Positions 34,540-42,810 of a stretch of DNA of 64,000 bases are shown one piece after another. Position numbers and translations under genes: made by a program. The stretch is from Chloroflexota bacterium. Lineage in GTDB: Bacteria; Chloroflexota; Dehalococcoidia; JACPEP01. The notes beneath the pieces are model-generated. The model was not told where the DNA came from. It saw only the letters and a list, made by a program, of their open reading frames with translations, and did no database searches. Where the stretch lies: the NCBI GenBank assembly GCA_016183425.1, contig JACPEP010000051.1:20707-84706 (forward strand), read 5' to 3'. Numbering within the stretch: position 1 is the stretch's first letter; each line of letters starts with the position of its first letter.

Positions 34540-35982
34540 TCAGTCCTGGCGATGAAAAGAGTAGTAGTCCACCATCTTTCGCAAGGCTACCGCCGCCCGC
34601 TGAAAGCTGGGAAAGACGGCGATTTCCCGCTCCACCAGCCCCGCCTCTGCCTGCTGCGCCATCTCTTCCATATGAAGAGGCCGCACCACAGCCATAAAAG
34701 GCTTGGGACTACGATCTCTATAATAGGCCATAGTATCTAAGATACGAGCCATGGTCTCCGGTTCTCTTTGCCAGCGACGGGCCATGAAGGGTACCGCCAA
34801 CTCCATGGTCACCACATCTACGTTGGCGTCCTCCCCCATTATGTCTAGAAGCTGACCCAGAACACGTAACAGCCCGTCCAGATTGGCGTCCATCCCCAGG
34901 GTGCTGCCCATGTCCAGAGGGTTGCGATAGCTCCCCCCTATGACGTTGAAAAAGGAGGCCAGCTTATCATAGGACTCCTGAGTCAGAGCGGGAACTTCCA
35001 GGTCGGCCCGGGCAAAGTCATCGGTTATGACTACGGACGGACCGCCCGTGTGGGCCATGAGACCCACTCGCCGCCCCGTCCCATGTTTTATGTAAAGTAA
35101 AGCCCTGACCACATCTATGGTCTCCTCCAGGCTCTCCACTGGGATGGCTCCCGCCTGACGCACCATGGCCTGCCACAGTCGGTAAGGCTGAGCCAGGGAT
35201 GCCGTGTGAGAGGCCGCAGCCCTTGCCCCCGCCTCCGTCTGCCCCCCCTTCCAGATAACCACCGGCTTGCGGGGAGTCACCGCTTTCAGACACTCAAAGA
35301 GGCGCCGCCCCTCCTTAGCCCCCTCAATGTACATGGCAATAATCCGGGTCTCTTCGTCCTGGGCAAGATACTCCACATAGTCGGGGCTATCCAGCACCAC
35401 CGCGTTGCCGTAGCTTACCGACTTGCTGACCTTGACGCCGTGACGGGCTCCCATCAGGCTGAAGAAGGCGGCGTGGGTACCACTCTGGGAAATGAACCCC
35501 ACGCACCCTCCCGGGCCGCAATATTGCTCCTGGTTGTGGCGCAGGCCGATGCTGGGATTGAAAATGCCCATGCAGTTGGGGCCGATGAGATTCAATCCCC
35601 ACTCCTGGGCCAGTTGCCGAACTTCCTCCTGGAGCCTCATCCCCTCCTCGGTACCCGTCTCGGCGAAGCCGGAGGTGAAGAGGGTCACCCCCCCCACCCC
35701 CTTGGCAATGCAATCCTTGACAACCTTGGGGGTCACCGCCCGGGGCACGGCCACGATGACGTAGTCCACCGGCCCAGGAATATCCAAGAGACTGGAGTAA
35801 TTCTCTACCCCCAGGGCAGCGATGCCTGGCGACTCTCCCTCGTCTATCTGCACCGAATACACCTTACCCTGAAAGGTGAGGACATTCCTCAACCACATAT
35901 GGTTATTGGCCGCCTTGGACCCTATTACGGCCACCGTTCTCGGGTTGAACACCCGCTCCAGCCTGTGCCCCACCCTTTGCAC
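34540..35982 (-). CDS. ADP-forming acyl-CoA synthetase, alpha subunit
   Basis: A 480-residue protein of the acetate-CoA ligase (ADP-forming) / succinyl-CoA synthetase alpha family. The N-terminal CoA-binding Rossmann domain has FNPRTVAVIGSKAANNHMW, with YVIVAVPRAVTPKVVKDCI. The catalytic ligase-CoA domain follows, with LIGPNCMGIFNP, VGFISQSGTHAAFFSLMG and KPVVIWKGGQTEAGARAAAS. It converts an acyl-CoA with ADP and phosphate to acid and ATP, or the reverse. The ATP-grasp beta subunit is the gene just upstream, 7 nt away. Confidence 0.88.
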   Translation of the reverse strand: MQRVGHRLERVFNPRTVAVIGSKAANNHMWLRNVLTFQGKVYSVQIDEGESPGIAALGVENYSSLLDIPGPVDYVIVAVPRAVTPKVVKDCIAKGVGGVTLFTSGFAETGTEEGMRLQEEVRQLAQEWGLNLIGPNCMGIFNPSIGLRHNQEQYCGPGGCVGFISQSGTHAAFFSLMGARHGVKVSKSVSYGNAVVLDSPDYVEYLAQDEETRIIAMYIEGAKEGRRLFECLKAVTPRKPVVIWKGGQTEAGARAAASHTASLAQPYRLWQAMVRQAGAIPVESLEETIDVVRALLYIKHGTGRRVGLMAHTGGPSVVITDDFARADLEVPALTQESYDKLASFFNVIGGSYRNPLDMGSTLGMDANLDGLLRVLGQLLDIMGEDANVDVVTMELAVPFMARRWQREPETMARILDTMAYYRDRSPKPFMAVVRPLHMEEMAQQAEAGLVEREIAVFPSFQRAAVALRKMVDYYSFHRQD

Positions 35983-35989
35983 CTGCCTA

Positions 35990-36670
35990 TTACCTCATCA
36001 CCACGCGAGCATCCACCACCAGGGCCTGCTCAGGGTAGGCGATAACCGGGTTCAAGTCCACCTCCCGCACCTCTGGGTTATCCTCCATAAACCGAGACAA
36101 AAGTAATATCATCTCCTCCATAAAGGGAATGTCCACACCTGGCTGCCCCCGATATCCTTCCAAAAGGGGATAGCCGCGTATCTCTCGCACCATGTCCCGA
36201 GCATCCCTAGCCTCAAGAGGAACGAGGCGGAAAGCGACATCCTGCAACACCTCCACCCACAAACCTCCCAGCCCGAACATGAGCACCGGCCCGAAAGACG
36301 CATCTCTGAAGCCGCCCATGACCACTTCGACCCCGGGCGGAGCCATCCTCTGCACTGCCATTCCCTGGACTTCGGCTTCAGGAAGCCTGGCCTTCACGGC
36401 AGCTAAAATCTCTTCATATGCCTGGGCTGTCTCATGAGCACCGGCCAAGTTCAGCCTGACCCCACCCACATTGCTCTTGTGAACCACCTGGAGAGAGACC
36501 ACCTTTAGCGCCACCGGAAAACCCAACTCTCTACCCATGGCGGCCGCCTCCTTAGAAGAGCGGGCGAGGCGGGTTTCCACCACATTGAACCCCACCCTTC
36601 GCAGAAGATCCTTGGCCTCTACTTCCGTCATAGGGCCAGCGTGAGACAAAGACTGTTTCACTTTTTGCAT
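35990..36670 (-). CDS. ADP-forming acyl-CoA synthetase, beta (ATP-grasp) subunit
   Basis: A 226-residue ATP-grasp protein, the partner of the following alpha subunit. Visible features are LLRRVGFNVVETRLARS, LGFPVALKVVSLQVVHKSNVGGVRL (in two blocks: FPVALKVVSLQVVHKS and NVGGVRLNLA) with nucleotide-binding Lys and His, and VREVDLNPVIAYPEQALVVDA at the C-terminus. I chose ATG 36670, with AGAGGTGAGG upstream, over a longer TTG start. It is the first gene of the operon leading through the CoA-transferases to the small DMT protein. The promoter is at 36736-36765. Confidence 0.88.
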   Translation of the reverse strand: MQKVKQSLSHAGPMTEVEAKDLLRRVGFNVVETRLARSSKEAAAMGRELGFPVALKVVSLQVVHKSNVGGVRLNLAGAHETAQAYEEILAAVKARLPEAEVQGMAVQRMAPPGVEVVMGGFRDASFGPVLMFGLGGLWVEVLQDVAFRLVPLEARDARDMVREIRGYPLLEGYRGQPGVDIPFMEEMILLLSRFMEDNPEVREVDLNPVIAYPEQALVVDARVVMR

Positions 36671-36735
36671 ATTTAAACTGGCCTCACCTCTTCTTCCCAA
36701 AAGCGGCGAACACGATACCGTTCATGATGGGGCTG

Positions 36736-36800
36736 ATTTTAGACCAAAGGAGGGAGAACTGTCAATGAGCATTGACAGAAGCCACTAACTTGTCTATGTT
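36736..36800. promoter_or_regulatory. Divergent promoters sharing a 20-bp palindrome
   Basis: A perfect palindrome CTGTCAATGAGCATTGACAG (36759-36778) contains both -35 boxes. Plus strand: TTGACA 36772-36777, 17-nt spacer, TATGTT 36795-36800, toward the VOC cluster. Minus strand: TTGACA at 36765-36760, 18-nt spacer, TAAAAT at 36741-36736, toward the acyl-CoA synthetase operon. A second inverted repeat ACTAAC-N8-GTTAGT (36784-36803) overlaps the plus-strand -10. One regulator could switch both operons. Confidence 0.72.
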
Positions 36801-36930
36801 AGTTCCATCTTTTCCTCAGCCTTCCCAAGCGGCCGAGGAACCCTAGAAAGGAGACCCCAAAGCTGACCGACAGGCTATCCATCAGGTCATTTACCTTTGG
36901 AAGGGACAATGTATTTAGAAAGGAGCTAAC

Positions 36931-37386
36931 ATGAAACCTGTGGAAAAGTTCGGCTTTGTCGTCATCTGCTGTGAAAACCTGGAACGCTCTCTTCACTTCT
37001 ACCAGGACCTTCTGGGCCTGAGGCTCACCAACTCTTACGAAAGTGTCAACAAACCAGAGAACGTTCGCTACCACGAGCAGTTATTCAATATCCCCAACCT
37101 TAACTACAAAACGGCCCGCCTGGAGTCAAGGAACGGGATTGGGGTAGAACTGGTTCAGTACTTAAACCCCCCCTCCAAGCCCCGTCCCCGGGAATGGAAC
37201 CTCACCGATGTGGGCTTCATCCGCCTGGCCTTCCAGGTGGAAGACGTGAACACAAAGTACGAGGAGCTAACGAAAGAAGGGGTAAAGTTTCTCAATACAC
37301 CGGCAAGACGTCCCACCGGCGGCGGCAACGTCATGGCCCTGGACCCCGATGGCAACATAATACCTCTGCCTCAACCAGCTCCTTAG
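36931..37386 (+). CDS. VOC family protein (copy 1)
   Basis: A 151-residue vicinal-oxygen-chelate (glyoxalase-fold) protein. Two modules are visible: KFGFVVICCENLERSLHFYQ at the N-terminus and VGFIRLAFQVEDVNTKYEEL in the second half, followed by GGGNVMALDPDGNIIPL. A Glu in GIGVELVQYL fits a metal ligand; the usual first-module His is replaced (FGFVV), so metal binding may be altered or absent. SD AAAGGAG precedes ATG 36931. It is paralogous to the gene at 37688. Members are isomerases, lyases, dioxygenases or epimerases; the reaction here is not known. First gene of the catabolic cluster. Confidence 0.8.
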   Translation: MKPVEKFGFVVICCENLERSLHFYQDLLGLRLTNSYESVNKPENVRYHEQLFNIPNLNYKTARLESRNGIGVELVQYLNPPSKPRPREWNLTDVGFIRLAFQVEDVNTKYEELTKEGVKFLNTPARRPTGGGNVMALDPDGNIIPLPQPAP

Positions 37387-37687
37387 TGGGGGGTAGTGCC
37401 TTTTGCCCACCCGCCCCCCTGGAAATTTGTCCCCGCCTTCGCTCTTGACATCTTGGAAAATAAGGTAAACAATACCCCTAAGTTTTCCAAAGTATGAGGA
37501 AGAAGGCTCAGCGGACAGGGGTATCCGGCACACCTAGGATCTGAGGTGGGAAGAGAAGGAGGTGATTGGCCAGAAACATCTGAGGAAAAGGGGTTCTTCT
37601 TCCACCAGTGAAGAGGACAGAAAACAGAAGTGGGAACGTTTGTGGGTGTCGGTAGCTGCGAAAGGGAGTAAGGTAGGAGCGAGAGCC
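37387..37687. other. Gene-free gap with promoter and inverted repeat
   Basis: No gene is supported. It contains the promoter-operator described at 37445-37490. Past that, the sequence to the ATG at 37688 is purine-rich and holds a Shine-Dalgarno (GGTAGGAG) near 37672. No RNA family was recognised. Confidence 0.5.
37445..37490 (+). promoter_or_regulatory. Promoter with TTGGAAAA inverted repeat
   Basis: TTGACA (37445-37450), 17-nt spacer, AACAAT (37468-37473). TTGGAAAA at 37453-37460 is mirrored by TTTTCCAA at 37483-37490, bracketing the -10 box, as an operator would. Confidence 0.5.
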
Positions 37688-38149
37688 ATGGAAATAGAAC
37701 GGGTTGCCAACATAATTCGGGCAGTAAGTGATCTCGACAAATCCATACATTTCTATTGCGATATCCTGGGCATGAAACTGGAGCGCGTTATTGATACCGA
37801 GGATAACCCAGCCTCCCAGGAGTTCCACCGCAAACTATACAACACAACGGCTCATATCAGGTATCGGGATGCCTTCGTCACCGCCGCCGACGGCGCCCTG
37901 GTGATAGAGCTTGTTCAATACATGGTGCCCGCAGCCCGACCTATGCCACCAGAGGTCAAATTCACCGATGCGGGCGTTACCCGCTTCACCCTCCGAGTAA
38001 AAGACATAAAGGCCGCCTACGAGGAGCTATCGGCAAAGGGGGTCCGGTTCCAGGGCCCACCAGCCCTCCGCCCCGCCGGCGGGGGCAACGTCCTTTGCTA
38101 TGACCCGGACGGCAACATCGTCGGCCTGACCCAGCCCCAACCCCAATAA
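37688..38149 (+). CDS. VOC family protein (copy 2)
   Basis: A 153-residue glyoxalase-fold protein, paralogue of the one at 36931: VANIIRAVSDLDKSIHFYCD in the first module, AGVTRFTLRVKDIKAAYEEL in the second, ending GGGNVLCYDPDGNIVGLTQ. A Glu is kept in ALVIELVQYM, while the first-module His is absent, as in copy 1. ATG 37688 was chosen over a 42-residue longer frame, because GGTAGGAG precedes it and the extension lacks fold character. It is 52 nt before ridA. The shared loss of the first His hints that the pair has a common, unusual chemistry. Confidence 0.8.
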   Translation: MEIERVANIIRAVSDLDKSIHFYCDILGMKLERVIDTEDNPASQEFHRKLYNTTAHIRYRDAFVTAADGALVIELVQYMVPAARPMPPEVKFTDAGVTRFTLRVKDIKAAYEELSAKGVRFQGPPALRPAGGGNVLCYDPDGNIVGLTQPQPQ

Positions 38150-38201
38150 GCTAAGGCAAAAGTCTCTTTAAAGAGTTGAACAAAAAGAAGGGAGCGTTAT
38201 C

Positions 38202-38588
38202 ATGGCAAGACAGATTATCAATCCGCCCAACATAGTATCCATGCCCGCCGCCTACTCTCAGGCGGTCAAGGTGGGCAACATGGTGATTATTTCCGGGCAG
38301 GTGGCCTGGGACAAGGACGGCCACGTGGTAGCAGTGGGGGATGCCAGAGCCCAGGCGGAAAAAGCCTATGAGAACATGGCCGAGGTTCTCAAAGCTGCTG
38401 GCGCCACTTTCAAAGACATAGTGAAAATAACCACCTTTGTAGTAAACCCCGATGACCTGGGGAAGCTTCGAGGGGTCAAGGACCGCTTCTTCGAAGGGAA
38501 CGTGCCCGCCAGCACCACGGTGTGCATCAAGCAACTGGCCCGGCCGGAGCTCCTCATCGAGATTGAAGCGATAGCGGTTATAGAGTAG
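38202..38588 (+). CDS. RidA/YjgF family enamine-imine deaminase
   Basis: A 128-residue RidA protein, a trimer that hydrolyses reactive enamines or imines to ketone and ammonia. Family segments are YSQAVKVGNMVIISGQVAWD near residue 19, AEKAYENMAEVLKAAGATF (52-70) and the C-terminal VPASTTVCIKQLARPELLIEIEA (parts: VPASTTVCIKQLARP, LLIEIEAIAV), with an Arg in QLARPELLIEIE at the active site position and the terminal Glu. It lies in a set with VOC, oxidoreductase and hydrolase genes, which suggests that nitrogen-containing intermediates occur in the pathway. Confidence 0.88.
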   Translation: MARQIINPPNIVSMPAAYSQAVKVGNMVIISGQVAWDKDGHVVAVGDARAQAEKAYENMAEVLKAAGATFKDIVKITTFVVNPDDLGKLRGVKDRFFEGNVPASTTVCIKQLARPELLIEIEAIAVIE

Positions 38589-38609
38589 CTTCCTGGGGAA
38601 AGGCCACCA

Positions 38610-39902
38610 ATGGTTCATATCGTCGTCATCGGCGGCGGCTTCGCTGGCTGCGCCGCCGCCGTAACTTCGGCTCGCCTGGGGGCTAGAGTCACCCTCCTGG
38701 AAAAGATGAACTCCCTATCCGGGCTAGGGCCCTTAACCGGGCACCTCATTACCTGGGTAGCCCGTGAAGAAACCAGGCTAATGGGGGGTGGTGGTAAAGA
38801 CTGCATCGAGGCCTTGGAAAAACTAGCTATTTTCTACCAGCCCGAGTTCGAGCTGCCCCAGGGCAACATCATCTTCGATGTGACTAAGGTAGAAGAGACT
38901 ATGTACCAGGTCGTCCAGGCGGCGGGTGTGGAAATCAGGCTACGCAGTCGGGCGGTGGATGTGGTCAAAAAGAACCACCGGGTAGAAGGGATAATCCTGG
39001 AAAGTGGCGAAATCATAACGGGCGATGCCTTCGTGGACGCTACCGGTTCCACCGGCACTCTCCATGAATGTGAAACGTACGGCCAGGGCTGTGCTTTGTG
39101 CATCCTGAAATGCCCCATCTATGGCAGCCGGGTGAGCATCGCCGCTAAGGCCGGCGCTCCCGACACCACCAGGGACAAAGCCATGTACTCACCCTGCATC
39201 TACATCGCTCCCGAAAGCGTCGCTCCCTGGCTGCTCAAGGACATCCAATCAGAGGCCACGGGATACTACTTCTACCCGGTGCCTGAAGAGCTACTGAGCA
39301 CAGACTTTACCAACCACTGGCCCCACCCCCAGAACGCCCCCGCTTCCCCCTTCAGCGCCGGACGCAGTGCCTCCCTCTTTCCAAAAGGAAAGATCCTCAT
39401 CTATCTAATACCCTTCCTAAAAACCTGGGTAAACATGCCCCTGAGATTTCTCAGAAGCATGCCCGGCTTTGAAAACGCCTGGCTGGTGAGCCCCTTGACC
39501 TCTGATGGCAACTATGTGAAACTGGGAGCGGTAGCCCCTCGAGACAACACCCTGAAAGTCCCGGGAATCGACAACCTCTTCTGCGGCGGGGAGCGGACGG
39601 GGCGCATCGGCGCCCTAGTGGAATGCCTCTTCACCGGCGACCTGGCGGCCTACAATGCAGTGAGATGGGCCTTGGGGAAAGCCCCTATTGAAATCCCCAG
39701 CTCCACCATGGTGGGCCTCTTCACAAACGAGATAAAAGACGGCCACACCATGACAGACTTTCCCTTAGGTCGTCCTAAAGGACAAATCTACGTAGAACAC
39801 GGGGTGGAGGTACTGGACAACAAGGTGGTATACCGACGCCTTTCCGCCCTTGGCCTGGTGGATATCTACGCCCGGCCCATGGTGCAAATAGCGCTCCACT
39901 AA
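38610..39902 (+). CDS. FAD-dependent oxidoreductase
   Basis: A 430-residue flavoprotein. The dinucleotide-binding fold opens VVIGGGFAGCAAAVTSARLG (residues 5-24), with the ribose-binding Glu in VTLLEKMNSLSG. A second FAD contact, DAFVDATGSTGTLHECETYG, is mid-protein and the C-terminal FAD segment reads NLFCGGERTGRIGALVEC. A CALCILKCP cluster near residue 160 has three cysteines and could bind a metal or Fe-S centre. It resembles the FAD_oxidored family that includes dehydrogenases working with Fe-S partners. It lies 21 nt after ridA. The substrate is unknown. Confidence 0.8.
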   Translation: MVHIVVIGGGFAGCAAAVTSARLGARVTLLEKMNSLSGLGPLTGHLITWVAREETRLMGGGGKDCIEALEKLAIFYQPEFELPQGNIIFDVTKVEETMYQVVQAAGVEIRLRSRAVDVVKKNHRVEGIILESGEIITGDAFVDATGSTGTLHECETYGQGCALCILKCPIYGSRVSIAAKAGAPDTTRDKAMYSPCIYIAPESVAPWLLKDIQSEATGYYFYPVPEELLSTDFTNHWPHPQNAPASPFSAGRSASLFPKGKILIYLIPFLKTWVNMPLRFLRSMPGFENAWLVSPLTSDGNYVKLGAVAPRDNTLKVPGIDNLFCGGERTGRIGALVECLFTGDLAAYNAVRWALGKAPIEIPSSTMVGLFTNEIKDGHTMTDFPLGRPKGQIYVEHGVEVLDNKVVYRRLSALGLVDIYARPMVQIALH

Positions 39903-39986
39903 GCCTCATGAAGGCGTGAGAGGTCGACAGAAGGCAGCATTTTCTTGCCCCTACGCCGGAGACCCGGGTGAGGAAAGGAGACAAGT

Positions 39987-41312
39987 TTGCCAGACATACA
40001 CGACTTAGAGAAGAAGGTCTTTGCCAAGATTGAGGAGCTGGAGCCGGAGCTAATCAAGGTCGCCCTGGACCTGGGAGACATGGACACCCCACAGCCATAC
40101 GAAAAGATAGCGGGCGACTATGTTTACGGCTGGTTCGAGGAGAATGGTTTCCGACCTAAGAAAATAGGGACCCCTCAGCGGTTCAACGTCCTCGCCAAAC
40201 ACCAAGGAATCGGCAACGGACGCAGCTTGATCTTCTGCAGCCATTTGGACGGCGGGGGTAGATATGAGGGGATGGAATGGAAGATACGGCATTGGGACGC
40301 GCCCATACGCACCAGGGCCTGGAGAGACGGGGATACTTTGGTGGGAGCCGGCATCGCCAACTGCAAGGGGCCCATGGCCTGCTGGATGATCGCCACCAAG
40401 GCCATTAGGGAGGCCGAGGCCCCCCTTCTGGGCGACATACTCCTCGCCCCGGTGGTGGGAGAGACGGGGGGTTCTCCGGTGGATGAGTTCGAATCGCCAA
40501 AGCACGATTCCCACGAACTGGGGGCTAGATACCTGGTGAGCCACGGCGGTATGGCCGACTACGCCCTGGTCGCCGAGGCCACCGGCTTCACCATCGTCCC
40601 TTGCATGACCGGCTTCGGCTATTACAAGGTCACCATCTACTCCGGACCCGCCTCCTACACCCCCTTCTTCCGCCGCCCTGAGCCCGCCATGGAAAAAAGC
40701 GTGAACGCCGTGGTGAGGATGGCCAAGTTCGTGGAAAGGTTCGAGCAGTACGCCTACGAATACATGAAGAGAGACACTTACTCTTTCGACGGCGGCACCA
40801 TGACCCCCAACGCTATTATCGGGGCCATCCGGGGAGGACTGCCCTTCAAGCCAGCCTCTACGCCAGAGGTGTGCAGCCTCTACTGCGACTTCCGAATCCG
40901 GCCGGGAAGGAATCCCCTGGATATGAAGCGAGACCTGGAGGGAATTCTGGATGAGCTGGGGATGGAAGGCACCGTGGAGATATACAAGTACCTCCGCGGC
41001 TACGACGCGTGGCAAAACCAGGGGTTCGACACCTTGAAGCAGGCCATGGTGAAAGCCCACCACAGCATGTTCCCCCAGCCTCCCCAAAAGGTTCCCTCCC
41101 AGTTCGTCAGCATGTGGCGAGATGTCAACCCATTCAACGAGCTGGGAGTGCCCGCCATATCCTACGGCTTCCCCACCGGGTACACCCATGAAGGCGCCCC
41201 TTATGACATAAACCTGTTTCGAGTGAGGGTCGCCGATATGGTGACAACGGCCAAGATATATGCTACGCTAGCCATCGACCTCTGCAACAGGCCCTTGAGT
41301 GGGCCCGTGTAA
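39987..41312 (+). CDS. M20/ArgE-type amidohydrolase (copy 1)
   Basis: A 441-residue zinc hydrolase of the M20 peptidase / acetylornithine deacetylase family. Metal ligands and catalytic residues are visible as His and Asp in IFCSHLDGGG (about 78-87), Asp-containing GAGIANCKGPMACW, Glu-Glu region VVGETGGSPVDE and the C-terminal FPTGYTHEGAP with the last ligand position. A dimerisation domain lies between. The start is TTG 39987 behind GGAAAGGAG. It is followed by a tandem paralogue. Likely substrates are N-acyl amino acids or amides; the cluster context (RidA, Mo-hydroxylase) leaves room for a ring-opening lactamase role. Confidence 0.83.
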   Translation: MPDIHDLEKKVFAKIEELEPELIKVALDLGDMDTPQPYEKIAGDYVYGWFEENGFRPKKIGTPQRFNVLAKHQGIGNGRSLIFCSHLDGGGRYEGMEWKIRHWDAPIRTRAWRDGDTLVGAGIANCKGPMACWMIATKAIREAEAPLLGDILLAPVVGETGGSPVDEFESPKHDSHELGARYLVSHGGMADYALVAEATGFTIVPCMTGFGYYKVTIYSGPASYTPFFRRPEPAMEKSVNAVVRMAKFVERFEQYAYEYMKRDTYSFDGGTMTPNAIIGAIRGGLPFKPASTPEVCSLYCDFRIRPGRNPLDMKRDLEGILDELGMEGTVEIYKYLRGYDAWQNQGFDTLKQAMVKAHHSMFPQPPQKVPSQFVSMWRDVNPFNELGVPAISYGFPTGYTHEGAPYDINLFRVRVADMVTTAKIYATLAIDLCNRPLSGPV

Positions 41313-41342
41313 TAGTGGCCTGGGATGGAAAAGGAGTCACGA

Positions 41343-42677
41343 ATGGCGAACCAAACCGAAGTGGAAAAGCAGGTTCTCAAGAAGGTTGAGGAGCTAGAGC
41401 CGGAGCTAATCAAAGTGGCTCTGGATCTGAGCACTATGGAGACTGCCCAGCCCAACGAAAAGCCCGCCGGCGACTACGCCTATGCCTGGTTTGAGGAAAA
41501 CGGCCTTAGGCCAAAAAGGGTCGGCGCTCCCGACCGATTCAACGTCCTCGCCAAGTATGAGGGCTCAGGCAAAGGCCGCAGCCTGATATTTTGTAGCCAC
41601 CTGGATGGCGGCGGTAGGTTCGAAGGCATGGAGTGGAAGTACCGATACCCCAACGCCCCTTTCCGACTCAGCGCCTGGCGGGAAGGCGATGCCTTGGTGG
41701 GCCAAAGCATCGCCAACTGTAAGGGCCCTATGGCCTGCTGGATGATCGCCACCAAGGCCATAAAGGAATCGGGGGTCAAGCTCCTGGGGGATATCCTCCT
41801 CGCTCCGGTGGTGGGAGAGACGGGCGGCTCGCCGGTAGATGAGTACAAATCCCCTGAACACGATTCCCACGAGTTGGGAGCCCGCTACCTGGTCAGTCAT
41901 GGTGGAATGGCCGACTATGCCATGGTGGCCGAAGCCACCGCCTTCTCCATCGTCCCCTGCATGACCGGCTTCGCTTATTACAAGATCACCATATACGGCG
42001 GAGCCGCTTCCTACACCCCCTTCCTGCGCCGCCCTCAGCCGGCCATGGAGAAGAACCAAAACGCCATTGTCAGAATGGCCAAGTTTATCGAGAAATTTGA
42101 GGAATACGCTGAGAAGTACATGAAGGAGAACACCTACTCCTTCGACGGGGGCACCATGGTGCCCAACGCGGTCATCGGCGGTATAAGGGGAGGGACACCC
42201 CCGAAACCCACTACTACTGCCGAGGTCTGTAGCGCCTATTGCGACTTCAGGGTTCGCCCGGGCAAAAACCCCTTGGACATGAAACGCGACCTGGAGCGGA
42301 TACTGGAGGAGATGGGCACCGAAGGCGAGGTGGAAATGTTCAAGTACCTCCCCGGGTTCGAGGCGTGGCAAAATAAGGGCTTCGATACCTTCAAAAAAGC
42401 CCTGGTGGCCGCTCACCAAACGATGTTCCAGGAACCTCCTAGAAATGTAGCCACCCAGTTTGTCAGCATGTGGCGCGATGTCAATCCCTTCAACGAATTG
42501 GGAGTGCCCGCGCTGTCTTACGGCTTCCCCACCGGATATACTAAGGAAGGGGCTACCGCCACCATGAGCTCCTCCGCCGCCGTCACGGTGAAGATCGCCG
42601 ATATGGTTCGGGCAGCCAAAGTATATGCCCTGCTGGCCCTGGACCTCTGCAACCGGCCTTTGAGCCAGCCGTTATAG
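41343..42677 (+). CDS. M20/ArgE-type amidohydrolase (copy 2)
   Basis: A 444-residue paralogue of the previous gene, collinear over its whole length with the same motifs: IFCSHLDGGGRFEGMEWKYR (two parts share the His-x-Asp), SIANCKGPMACWMIATKAIK, VVGETGGSPVDEYKSPEHD and FPTGYTKEGA. A short Ala/Thr-rich insertion (ATMSSSAAVTVK) lies near the C-terminus, where copy 1 has PYDINLFRVR. ATG 41343 is taken as start, 6 nt after AAAAGGAG. The two may form a heterodimer or act on different substrates in one pathway. Confidence 0.83.
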   Translation: MANQTEVEKQVLKKVEELEPELIKVALDLSTMETAQPNEKPAGDYAYAWFEENGLRPKRVGAPDRFNVLAKYEGSGKGRSLIFCSHLDGGGRFEGMEWKYRYPNAPFRLSAWREGDALVGQSIANCKGPMACWMIATKAIKESGVKLLGDILLAPVVGETGGSPVDEYKSPEHDSHELGARYLVSHGGMADYAMVAEATAFSIVPCMTGFAYYKITIYGGAASYTPFLRRPQPAMEKNQNAIVRMAKFIEKFEEYAEKYMKENTYSFDGGTMVPNAVIGGIRGGTPPKPTTTAEVCSAYCDFRVRPGKNPLDMKRDLERILEEMGTEGEVEMFKYLPGFEAWQNKGFDTFKKALVAAHQTMFQEPPRNVATQFVSMWRDVNPFNELGVPALSYGFPTGYTKEGATATMSSSAAVTVKIADMVRAAKVYALLALDLCNRPLSQPL

Positions 42678-42810
42678 CATTGGATACTGGCCTGCGTGGT
42701 GATAAGGAGGAAAGAGGACGGTTCGCTCTCTCGATTAGATGAGGGCCATTTCGGGCTGCTAACCCGGAATGCTTGACTTACGTGTGGATATTGGCATGGA
42801 GGATTGAGAT

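Noticed and set aside
42770..42800. Third copy of the double-palindrome promoter before the second substrate-binding protein
   Set aside because: TTGACTTACGT resembles half of the site but the mirrored half GTCAA and the upstream palindrome are missing.
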